From Desulfovibrio litoralis DSM 11393 (GTDB lineage: Bacteria; Desulfobacterota; Desulfovibrionia; Desulfovibrionales; Desulfovibrionaceae), in the NCBI RefSeq assembly GCF_900143255.1, contig NZ_FRDI01000004.1, forward strand, positions 99,233 through 163,232: a DNA stretch of 64,000 nt, given 5' to 3'. This document shows, piece after piece, positions 7,891 to 15,382 of the stretch; the stretch's first letter is position 1, and the number at the start of each line of letters is the position of its first letter. Below the pieces are notes generated by a model. That model ran no database searches. It was not told the origin of the DNA and was given only the letters and a program-made list of their open reading frames with translations. The translations under genes and the position numbers were made by a program.

Positions 7891-8166
7891 ATGAAAACAA
7901 TTATTGTTTGGGACGAAAGTGCTGACCGCATAAATGAAATGCAAATAAGTCTTCCACAAGCACTGAAAGTTATGGGAATCAAAGCACGTATTCAATGGAA
8001 TAGTGAACCTCCTTTGCTAAGTAGGATGCAACTTTTTGGCACTACTCCTGCGATTGAGATTGATGGTGAGTTTTGGCGGCACACTATTGGCAAAGCAGTT
8101 TCTGAAAAAGAATTTATAGAATTATTAGAACATGTTGCTAATTGTAGATCATGTTGTTCTATGTAA
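7891..8166 (+). CDS. small thioredoxin-like protein without the CxxC
   Basis: This 91-aa protein has the layout of the small thioredoxin_3/redox-active-disulfide family: strand TIIVW, helix, strand, then GTTPAIEIDGEFWRH (cis-proline and strand) and a last helix EKEFIELLEH. The position of the CxxC reads E-S-A-D. Three cysteines instead crowd the C-terminus (CRSCCSM). I chose the ATG at 7891 because AGGGA lies six bases before it; the ATG at 7885 would overlap that site. It stands between the two RtcR-like genes and may be co-transcribed with the first (95-bp gap). The function is unknown; a metal- or thiol-sensing partner of the regulators is conceivable. Confidence 0.7.
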   Translation: MKTIIVWDESADRINEMQISLPQALKVMGIKARIQWNSEPPLLSRMQLFGTTPAIEIDGEFWRHTIGKAVSEKEFIELLEHVANCRSCCSM

Positions 8167-8253
8167 AGTAATTACGCAGTATTTTTGATCAATATTAACC
8201 AGTGTAATAAATAAATATTATAAGGCTGTGTACATTAAATATATAACATACTG

Positions 8254-9849
8254 TTAATCTTGTATCATTTGCCATGTTATATTGTATTTTTTTAGGAATA
8301 GACGCAATCTATGTGAGTCGTTTTGTGTGCTTTTTATTTGACGTGATTTATTAAATAGTGTTCGCCCTGCCTCAGCTAGTGTTTTATATTTTTTACATTC
8401 TTGTAATACGGCTTCTAATTGGACAAGCTCAAAATAGTCTAAATTACTGTAAATTTCTTCATCTAAAAGGCTTTGAGACAATTCAAATGTTTCAGTGGTT
8501 GTATTTTGCCAACGTATCCAATTTGATTTTAAGTATTGCATCTCTCGTGATACAATATCAACCGTTATACGCCCATCAGTTGAATGTGCGGCCATTCTTT
8601 GGACGCTTGCATGCAGATCACGTAGATTATATCTCCATACTGATTGTTTACTACGTGCGAAATCAATATACATTTTTTTGGCTTCTTTGTGCATAAGAAG
8701 AAGTGAACAAATATTAGTTGATATATTATTCAACTCATAATCAAGGTAAGCTTCAAAATCAATAGATCGTTCTTTAAGGCTTGGTAAAGAATATTCCCAC
8801 ATAGATATTCTAGCAAGTAAATCTTCTCTAAAGAGTCCTTGTTTAGATGCGGAAACAAGGTCAACATTTGAAGCACAGATTAAAAAGAAATTTCCATACA
8901 CTGGTGTTTCTGATCCGATTGGAAACCATATACCGTCTTCAATGGCTCTTAGGAGCATGCCTTGGCATTGCATATCAAGCAAAGATATTTCATCAAGGAA
9001 TAGTACCCCGTTATTAGCACTTGCAAGAAGACCTTTATAGTTTGCAATTGCACCTGTGAATGCACCTTTAACGTGTCCAAAAAGCTGTGATGCAGCAAGA
9101 TCGTTATTAAGCGTTGCACAGTTTACTTCAATGAAAGGACCTTGAACGTACCCCTTTTCTTTTAATAATTTTGCCATTTGTTGAGCTATTCGTGTCTTAC
9201 CGCTACCTGTTGACCCATATAAAAGTAGTGGCCCACGACTGTTAGCTACAGCGTTTTCCATTTCTGATACTATATTCAACATTTCTGGGTGTTTACTTTG
9301 AATGCCACCAAGCAGTACATTATATCCCAAAAGTGTATGTTGCTGACACTCATAGGCGATATCACGATATACACTCAAATCAATAGAACGAAGCAAAATT
9401 TGTTGAGAGCGATATTCTGAACTTATTGGAGTAAATGGTATCATATACTGGCAAGCCAAACGACTACTGATTCCATAATAAAACATAAATGTGCGTAGAG
9501 TGGCTTGTTTGGGGTGTGTAAAATAATAATTATATTTTGATGTGTCATATTTATATGTCAATATATATTTGTAAACAAACTGTGCGACTTTTTTTGTATC
9601 ATATTGGTCACAATCAAAAACATCGTAAGAAAAATGAATGTGCTTATACTTTTCCTGTAGTTTTTTTAGCATTTTCTCAAAAAGCTTAATATCTTCTATG
9701 AAATAAAAAATATGCACTTGTGTGATTGGCAATTGGTTTTGTTCAATACATCCTTCAATTTGAGTCCACCTTTTTTCTTCTCCATTATCATCATTATAAA
9801 CAAGTAAATCTAATATCTCATAAAAAGCAAACAGGACATTCTCTTTCAT
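8254..9849 (-). CDS. RtcR-like sigma-54 activator with CARF-like N-terminus (2)
   Basis: This 531-aa protein is built like the first activator but is well diverged from it. Its N-terminal 180 residues correspond to the RtcR sensor region (KVAQFVYKYILTYKYDTSKYNYYF). The AAA+ domain has Walker A GSTGSGKT, GAFTGA, Walker B LFLDEI and the arginine-finger region REDLLARISMWEYSLPSLKER. The C-terminal end EAGRTLFNKSRQ resembles that of RtcR. AAGGGG lies upstream of the ATG. It is transcribed away from the transporter operon, whose sigma-54 promoter at 10161 lies in the shared 425-bp gap, so it is the likely regulator of that operon. The inducer is unknown; the RtcR paradigm would be an RNA end or oligonucleotide. 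Confidence 0.87.
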   Translation of the reverse strand: MKENVLFAFYEILDLLVYNDDNGEEKRWTQIEGCIEQNQLPITQVHIFYFIEDIKLFEKMLKKLQEKYKHIHFSYDVFDCDQYDTKKVAQFVYKYILTYKYDTSKYNYYFTHPKQATLRTFMFYYGISSRLACQYMIPFTPISSEYRSQQILLRSIDLSVYRDIAYECQQHTLLGYNVLLGGIQSKHPEMLNIVSEMENAVANSRGPLLLYGSTGSGKTRIAQQMAKLLKEKGYVQGPFIEVNCATLNNDLAASQLFGHVKGAFTGAIANYKGLLASANNGVLFLDEISLLDMQCQGMLLRAIEDGIWFPIGSETPVYGNFFLICASNVDLVSASKQGLFREDLLARISMWEYSLPSLKERSIDFEAYLDYELNNISTNICSLLLMHKEAKKMYIDFARSKQSVWRYNLRDLHASVQRMAAHSTDGRITVDIVSREMQYLKSNWIRWQNTTTETFELSQSLLDEEIYSNLDYFELVQLEAVLQECKKYKTLAEAGRTLFNKSRQIKSTQNDSHRLRLFLKKYNITWQMIQD

Positions 9850-10038
9850 AAATTCCCCTTATATTTTTAAAACAAAGAATAAAACAACTCATAAATAGCA
9901 CTATTTTTCTTCGAGTACTCATGCTTGTGAAAATTATCCCTATCGTTTATATGTGGCTACACTGCCTAATAAAAATGTGATAATTATATATGTAATGTCT
10001 TATATTTATTACAACTTTATTTGCATGCAGAGATATTC

Positions 10039-10052
10039 TATCTAAATAGATA
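10039..10052. promoter_or_regulatory. 14-bp palindrome, candidate activator site
   Basis: TATCTAAATAGATA is a perfect dyad about 110 bp upstream of the sigma-54 promoter at 10161, flanked by TTGCAT (10021) and ATGCAA (10057). Its position suits an enhancer-binding protein such as the divergent RtcR-like regulator. The rest of the gap 9850-10274 shows nothing else I can name. Confidence 0.35.
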
Positions 10053-10160
10053 TAATATGCAATATTTTTGATATGATTATTTGTTAAAAGTTCTAATAAT
10101 TAATCGTGTTAATATTTATTGCACCATTGTTCACAAGCTAATTAGGATAAAAACAAAAAG

Positions 10161-10176
10161 TGGCATGTTTTTTGTA
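10161..10176 (+). promoter_or_regulatory. sigma-54 promoter of the transporter/sulfatase operon
   Basis: TGGCATGTTTTTTGTA matches the sigma-54 consensus TGGCACGN4TTGCW at all but two defined positions with correct spacing. It is nearly identical to the promoter at 5854-5869. It lies 99 bp upstream of the first gene of the operon. Confidence 0.72.
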
Positions 10177-10274
10177 ATTACCTTTGTGAAAGGTTATGTG
10201 GAGAGAGGTCATTAGTTATAGTCAATAATAAAAAATAACAAAAAACTGTATCAAGTAAAAATGGAGATTACCAA

Positions 10275-11231
10275 ATGAAAATGTTCTTTAAAAGTCTTCT
10301 TTTGTTTATCGTTACTCTGTGTACTCTTTTACCTGCAAATGCAGCCGATTATCCAAAACGTACCATTACAGTAGTCAACGCCTGGCTACCAGGAGGTCAG
10401 GTTGAACTTGCGTTTAGACCTGTCATGGATGAAATGATGAAATCATTAGGTGCGACAATGGTTTTATCACCTAATGCCGGTGCTGGTGGTCTTATTGGTA
10501 CGAATAAAGCTTTACAGGCAAAACCTGACGGCTATACCTTGCTATTAACTACAGAAGGTTCAATGGTATCACTTGTTGGTCTTAGAAATGTTCGCTTTGG
10601 ACTTGATGACTGGGTATCAATTGGTTCGTATGCCACTGGTCCATTATCTCTTTGCATAAATGCAAGTGAGTCTAGATTTAAAACTCTTGAAGAATTTATT
10701 GCTTATGCCAAAGAAAATAAAGGTAAAGTATCTATTGGCATAACAGGTAAACTGAGTATCAACCATATTGCAGCAGCATTACTTATCGAAGCTTATGGGC
10801 TTGATGTTCGGTTAGTGCCTTTTGACGGTGCCTTACAAGTCGTTGGAGCCGTAGGTAGTGGTCATATTGATGCAGGCATTTCAGAGATGTTGTATAATAC
10901 AAGCATTAAAGGCATTGCCATGTATTCAAAAGAACGTAATCCAAATTTCCCAGATATACCAACTTTTACAGAAAAAGGCTATCCACAAGTAAATTGGGGT
11001 AATCACTTCGCTCTTTATGCAAGTTCAAAAATTCCCAAAGAGTCAGTAACAGTACTTAGAGAGGCTATGACAAAAGCGGTTAATAGCCCAACATCTCTAG
11101 ATACTCTACAAAAACTCCATTTTAATACTATATTTCTTAGTGGAGACGAGCTTGATGCGTTAATGAGAGACAGAGTTGCCCAGTTAAACAAGCTTGTTGA
11201 AAAAGGCGTTATTGAACCTGAGAAACAATAA
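10275..11231 (+). CDS. tctC: TTT transporter periplasmic substrate-binding protein
   Basis: This is the solute receptor of a tripartite tricarboxylate-type (TctCBA) secondary transporter. It is 318 aa with a clear signal peptide (FFKSLLLFIVTLCTLL, cleaved after ANA). Bug/TctC landmarks are YPKRTITVVNAWLPGG near the mature N-terminus, the NAGAGGLIG loop, the PDGYTLL motif and FPDIPTFTEKGY. The substrate cannot be read from sequence. The downstream sulfonate genes suggest an organosulfonate or its ester. GGAG precedes the ATG. A 20-bp perfect hairpin separates it from tctB. Confidence 0.9.
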   Translation: MKMFFKSLLLFIVTLCTLLPANAADYPKRTITVVNAWLPGGQVELAFRPVMDEMMKSLGATMVLSPNAGAGGLIGTNKALQAKPDGYTLLLTTEGSMVSLVGLRNVRFGLDDWVSIGSYATGPLSLCINASESRFKTLEEFIAYAKENKGKVSIGITGKLSINHIAAALLIEAYGLDVRLVPFDGALQVVGAVGSGHIDAGISEMLYNTSIKGIAMYSKERNPNFPDIPTFTEKGYPQVNWGNHFALYASSKIPKESVTVLREAMTKAVNSPTSLDTLQKLHFNTIFLSGDELDALMRDRVAQLNKLVEKGVIEPEKQ

Positions 11232-11240
11232 AGTAGATAA

Positions 11241-11281
11241 CCTGCTAATTTCATAATAATTTATTATGAAATTAGCAGGTA
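11241..11281 (+). promoter_or_regulatory. 20-bp perfect hairpin between tctC and tctB
   Basis: ACCTGCTAATTTCATAATAA (11241-11260) is perfectly complementary to 11262-11281. No T-run follows, so it is less like a terminator than an mRNA-stabilising or processing hairpin that would raise the level of the binding protein over its membrane partners. Confidence 0.6.
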
Positions 11282-11297
11282 TTTCACAGGATTTTAT

Positions 11298-11780
11298 ATG
11301 AAAACAAAAAATGAATTAAAAAACGATATATTTTTTTCTATAGTAACGCTTTTATTTGCCTTGTTCTTTACCATATCTATTTTTGTTACAATTGAGGCAC
11401 GAGATGAAACAATTGTTGGTGCTAGAACCTTTCCATATTTCATTGCGGCAGGACTTTTTATCTTAGGTACATGTTTGTTTTATTCAAGCTTGAAACAACT
11501 AAAGCTTAATGAGTTTACTTTAGAAGATACTTTAAATTTGTCTTTTAAACAAATTCAAGCAGTTAGTTTGTATTTGCTTATATTAGTACTCTATTGTTTG
11601 GGCATTATGTATATCGGTTATATTGTTTCATCTGCTCTTGTCTTGTTAGTACTCATGCTATTTTATGGTGCTAGAAATAAACTAATTATTAGTCTTATGG
11701 TCTGCATTGTGCCTTTTGTTATGTGGCTTGTATTTTCCGTTCTTATGGAAGTTCAGTTTCCTCAAACCTTATTATATTAA
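11298..11780 (+). CDS. tctB: TTT transporter small membrane subunit
   Basis: This is the small, four-helix membrane component of a TctCBA transporter. It is 160 aa with hydrophobic segments near residues 12-32, 45-65, 85-110 and 115-155 and the GARTFPYFIAAG element typical of TctB between the first two. CAGGA lies upstream of the start. The stop is 11 bp before tctA. Low sequence conservation is normal for TctB; the assignment rests on size, topology and position between tctC and tctA. Confidence 0.85.
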   Translation: MKTKNELKNDIFFSIVTLLFALFFTISIFVTIEARDETIVGARTFPYFIAAGLFILGTCLFYSSLKQLKLNEFTLEDTLNLSFKQIQAVSLYLLILVLYCLGIMYIGYIVSSALVLLVLMLFYGARNKLIISLMVCIVPFVMWLVFSVLMEVQFPQTLLY

Positions 11781-11791
11781 AAGGATTTTTT

Positions 11792-13300
11792 ATGACAGAA
11801 TGGATGTCTGATATTTCTATAGGTATAATACATGCTTTAAATGTGTGGGTTTTTTTAGCTGCACTCATAGGCGTAATAATTGGTACTCTTATTGGAGTTT
11901 TACCAGGTCTTGGTCCTCCTGTTGCTATTTCGCTCGCTATTCCTTTAACATTTGGATTTGATCCGCTTATTGGTATGAGTGTTATGCTTGGAATATATAA
12001 AGGTGGCACATACGGCGGATCAATTTCGGCAATTCTTATTAATACTCCTGGAACTCCAGCTGCTTCGGCTACTGTTTTAGATGGGTACCCCTTAGCACAG
12101 CAAGGAAAAGCAGGAAAAGCTTTAGATATCGCTTTGTATGCTTCTGTTTTTGGTGATGCATTTTCTATTCTTCTTTTATGTGTTATCGCCCAACCTATTG
12201 CAGCCGTAGCCTCAAAATTTGGACCGATTGAGTTATTTAGTTTACTTTTGTTCGCAATGACAGTCATTGCTGGTTTAGCTGGTAAATCTATGGTTAAAGG
12301 ACTAATCGGTGCAGGCTTTGGCTTAGCATTGAGCTTGATAGGTCTTGACCCCGTGGAAGGTTTGCCCCGTTTTACTTATGGAATAGATTCGTTAGAGGCT
12401 GGCTTAAACGCTATTCCTATAATTGTTGGTTTATTTGCTATTGCGGAACAAATGCAACAGGTTGCCGAACGGGCTCGTGTGAATGAATGTATGGAAGAAG
12501 AACCAAAAAGTCTTGACCCTGGTGATGACCATGCAACATGGAAAGACGTAAAGTCTGTTTTACCAATATTTTTTAGCGGTTCATTGATTGGTGCAAGCAT
12601 TGGAGCTTTACCTGGTACAGGTGCTGCTGCTGCCGCATTTATGAATTATGGTTTAGCTAAAAAACGCTCTAAGAATCCTGAATTGTTTGGTAAAGGCTCG
12701 CTAGAAGGTGTTGCTGCTGCAGAATCAGCCAATAATGCTGTATGTGGTGGAGCATTAGTGCCAATGCTTACTCTTGGTATTCCAGGTGATGTTGTAACAG
12801 CCATTCTAATGGGTGCTCTGATGTTACATGGAATTAACACTGGACCTTCTGTCTTCGTAGAACACCGAGCATTTGTTTTTACTTTATTTGGAATGCTACT
12901 TGTTTCGGTCTTTATGTTGTTATTTGTAGGAAAAATAGCCTGTAATGCCTGTCGGCGTCTGGCGTGTTTACCTAATTATTATATTTTTCCAGTAGTTTTA
13001 CTCTTATGTGTTGCTGGTTCTTATGCTTTATCATTCAGCATGTTTGATGTTTGGGTAATGTTAGCATTTGGAGTATTAGGTTTTTTCTTAAACTATATGG
13101 GAATACCTTTACCACCATTTATTATTGCATTTATTTTAGCCCCAAAAATGGAACAATCACTAAGACAAGGCTTAATTATTTCTGGAGGAGATCTTTCAGT
13201 CTTAATTACCCATCCACTTTCAGCATTTTTTCTTATCCTAACCGTTTTTACAATTATTAAGATTGTACTCGGTGCAAGGAAGAAAACTAGTACAATATAA
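11792..13300 (+). CDS. tctA: TTT transporter large membrane subunit
   Basis: This 502-aa polytopic inner-membrane permease is the conserved TctA component of the transporter. Motifs include GTLIGVLPGLGPPVAISLAIP near residue 28, KGGTYGGSISAIL with NTPGTPAA, and a second glycine-rich repeat IGASIGALPGTGAAAAAF in the middle. I place the start at 11792 (AAAGGA upstream) rather than at an upstream codon inside tctB. It probably moves the substrate delivered by TctC using an ion gradient. The sulfatase-like gene follows after 17 bp in the same operon. Confidence 0.92.
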   Translation: MTEWMSDISIGIIHALNVWVFLAALIGVIIGTLIGVLPGLGPPVAISLAIPLTFGFDPLIGMSVMLGIYKGGTYGGSISAILINTPGTPAASATVLDGYPLAQQGKAGKALDIALYASVFGDAFSILLLCVIAQPIAAVASKFGPIELFSLLLFAMTVIAGLAGKSMVKGLIGAGFGLALSLIGLDPVEGLPRFTYGIDSLEAGLNAIPIIVGLFAIAEQMQQVAERARVNECMEEEPKSLDPGDDHATWKDVKSVLPIFFSGSLIGASIGALPGTGAAAAAFMNYGLAKKRSKNPELFGKGSLEGVAAAESANNAVCGGALVPMLTLGIPGDVVTAILMGALMLHGINTGPSVFVEHRAFVFTLFGMLLVSVFMLLFVGKIACNACRRLACLPNYYIFPVVLLLCVAGSYALSFSMFDVWVMLAFGVLGFFLNYMGIPLPPFIIAFILAPKMEQSLRQGLIISGGDLSVLITHPLSAFFLILTVFTIIKIVLGARKKTSTI

Positions 13301-13317
13301 TCTTATTTGGAGGATTT

Positions 13318-14919
13318 ATGAAGAAAAAACCAGAAATTAAAAATGCTATCGTTCTTATGTTCGATACATTGCAATTTAACTATGTTGGAGCATACGGAAA
13401 CAGCTGGATCCAAACTCCTTGGATGGATCGCTTGGCAAAAGAAGGAACTTTGTTTGAAAACTTTTATGTTGAAGGTTTACCAACAATTCCTTGTCGTCGT
13501 GCAATGCAAACAGGTAGATATACATTACCTGTTTCAGGTTGGGTTCCATTAAATATGGAAGATACTACCATAGCCGATCTTTGTTGGGGTAGACCAATTG
13601 ATACAGCTCTTATCTTTGACTGCCCACAATATCGCTTGCCAAAATTTGGTTATACCAGAAGCTTTGACCAAGTAATGTTTACTCATGGGCACGAAGCAGA
13701 TGATGCATATTTTGAGAACGATGACCTTAACCTTTATGATTGGAAAGATTATGTTGAAGATCATACTTTAGATGCATATTGTGAGAAATATGGTACTAAA
13801 GTTATGGAAAACGCAGTTAGAGATGAAATCAACAACTACCTACGTCAACGCCAATATTATGGTGACGAAGAAAGCAGATATGTTTTCAAAACAATATCTA
13901 ATGCTATTGAATATTTAGAAAAAGCAGATCGTGGTAAGCAGTTTTTCATGTGGATAGACTCATTTGATCCACATGAGCCATGGGATCCACCATCAGTTTG
14001 GGATCCTAAAACACCATGCATGTATGACCCTGACTACAAAGGTAAGGATATGTTCTTGCCTTGTGCTGAATTAGTTGACGGTTTGTATACAGAAGAAGAA
14101 CTTCACCATATTCGTATGCTTTATGCTGAAATGGTTACCGTTTGCGACAGACAATTAGGTCGCCTGATGAAAGCAATCCATAAACTAGGTTACGATGAGA
14201 ACACCATGCTTTGGATGGTATCAGACCATGGTCAACCTCTAGGTAACGGCGAACACGGACACGGCTTAATGCGTAAATGTCGTCCATGGCCTTATGAAGA
14301 ACTTGCACACGCCCCTTCTATTATCAGAGTACCAGGAGCAAAAGCTGGACAAAGAATTTCTTCATTTATCCAAAGTGTTGACGTTGCTCCAACCGTTTGT
14401 GCTTGGCTTGGAATTGGTATTCACCCAGATATGCAAGGTAAAAACTTATTACCTTTGATTTTTGGTGAAGTAGATAAAGTGCGTGATTTTGCTATTGCCG
14501 GCTACTTTGATTATTCATGGTCAATCATTACTGAAGATTGGTCATATATTCACTGGTTACAGCCAGATGAAGATGGTAAAGTTATGCGTTTAAAATTCTA
14601 TCGTGGTAATATTGATGGTAGTCACTTAGAAGCGACTGGTGGCAAGGGTAAAATGATGGCTCACCTTCAAGATGCTTTAGAAGAGGCGACGGGTATTAAC
14701 CTTGCTGAAGAGCGTCATAAAAAGAATGCTACTACAGATGGAGCAGCTCAATGGACTTGTACCCCAGCTGCAACTTCAGAAGTTCCAACAAAAGATGAGT
14801 TATATAACCGTAAAACCGATCCTTTCCAATTAAAGAATGTCGCTGATCAAAATCCAAAAATTGCCTTAGAATTATTGCAAAAGCTAAAAGGCTTTATGGC
14901 TGAATTACGCTCAAGCTAA
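13318..14919 (+). CDS. sulfatase-fold (alkaline phosphatase superfamily) hydrolase, Thr nucleophile position
   Basis: This 533-aa protein of the sulfatase family has no signal peptide and is therefore cytoplasmic. Visible parts are the metal-binding D16 (LMFDTLQ), the nucleophile region, DSFDPHEPWDPP, and the VSDHGQPLGNGEHGHG block with the second Asp-His metal site. In formylglycine sulfatases the nucleophile motif is CxPxR before a TGR triplet; here it reads T56-I-P-C-R60, followed by RAMQTGR. The formylglycine cysteine is thus replaced by threonine, while the cysteine has moved three positions on. Threonine nucleophiles are typical of phosphoryl-transferring members of the superfamily. It may hydrolyse a phosphate, phosphonate or sulfate ester of the imported compound. 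GGAGG precedes the ATG; it is last in the tct operon. Confidence 0.85.
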   Translation: MKKKPEIKNAIVLMFDTLQFNYVGAYGNSWIQTPWMDRLAKEGTLFENFYVEGLPTIPCRRAMQTGRYTLPVSGWVPLNMEDTTIADLCWGRPIDTALIFDCPQYRLPKFGYTRSFDQVMFTHGHEADDAYFENDDLNLYDWKDYVEDHTLDAYCEKYGTKVMENAVRDEINNYLRQRQYYGDEESRYVFKTISNAIEYLEKADRGKQFFMWIDSFDPHEPWDPPSVWDPKTPCMYDPDYKGKDMFLPCAELVDGLYTEEELHHIRMLYAEMVTVCDRQLGRLMKAIHKLGYDENTMLWMVSDHGQPLGNGEHGHGLMRKCRPWPYEELAHAPSIIRVPGAKAGQRISSFIQSVDVAPTVCAWLGIGIHPDMQGKNLLPLIFGEVDKVRDFAIAGYFDYSWSIITEDWSYIHWLQPDEDGKVMRLKFYRGNIDGSHLEATGGKGKMMAHLQDALEEATGINLAEERHKKNATTDGAAQWTCTPAATSEVPTKDELYNRKTDPFQLKNVADQNPKIALELLQKLKGFMAELRSS

Positions 14920-14946
14920 GGTTTCTTAGGTTTAGATAGTATACTT

Positions 14947-14990
14947 GGAAAGTTATGTTTAGTTAAATAAAACATAACTTTCCATTTTTT
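14947..14990 (+). terminator. terminator of the tct/sulfatase-like operon
   Basis: GGAAAGTTATGTTT (14947-14960) pairs perfectly with 14970-14983 around a 9-nt loop and is followed by TTTTTT. The remainder of the gap 14920-15382 holds only AT-rich sequence and the palindrome at 15257. Confidence 0.9.
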
Positions 14991-15256
14991 ATGATAATAT
15001 TACTTCCTTAGTAATGATATCGATTGTTAAGATAAAAAAATAAAATCCAGTAGATCAATATTTACTAGTATGAGAGATACAGTCGATAATGTATTTTATT
15101 TATTTTATGTATTAACAAATCACTTTTTAAGATTCCTCCAAAGATTTTTATTGGAGGATAGTCATAATAATATAGAAAAATAAAGAATAAATATTATAGT
15201 GTTAACCAACTCAGCCAAGGCTTTTGCTATGCAATACCACATAAAATATTACATAA

Positions 15257-15274
15257 AATATTACATGTAATATT
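15257..15274. promoter_or_regulatory. 18-bp perfect palindrome upstream of the hpsN-like gene
   Basis: AATATTACATGTAATATT is a perfect 18-bp palindrome, preceded by two direct repeats of the half-site (ATAAAATATTACAT). It lies 109 bp before the dehydrogenase start. It is a plausible operator, perhaps for the GntR-type regulator at the end of the cluster. Confidence 0.45.
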
Positions 15275-15382
15275 GACAATGAATAAACGTGGTGCTAAAA
15301 GTAATTTAAACACATGTTTTGGGATATTTTTAACAATGTTGAAACATATTAAATTTCTTACATGAATAAAAGAGGTTACTTT

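Noticed and set aside
6182-9849. RNA-repair (rtcBA) operon under the RtcR-like regulators
   Set aside because: None of the neighbouring genes encodes an RNA ligase or cyclase; the divergent operons are metabolic.
9953-9968. TGGCTACACTGC as a sigma-54 promoter
   Set aside because: The GG to GC spacing is too short by three bases. The element at 10161 fits correctly.
15292-15308. TGGTGC element before the dehydrogenase gene as a sigma-54 promoter
   Set aside because: The downstream half has no TTGC-like match at the right distance.
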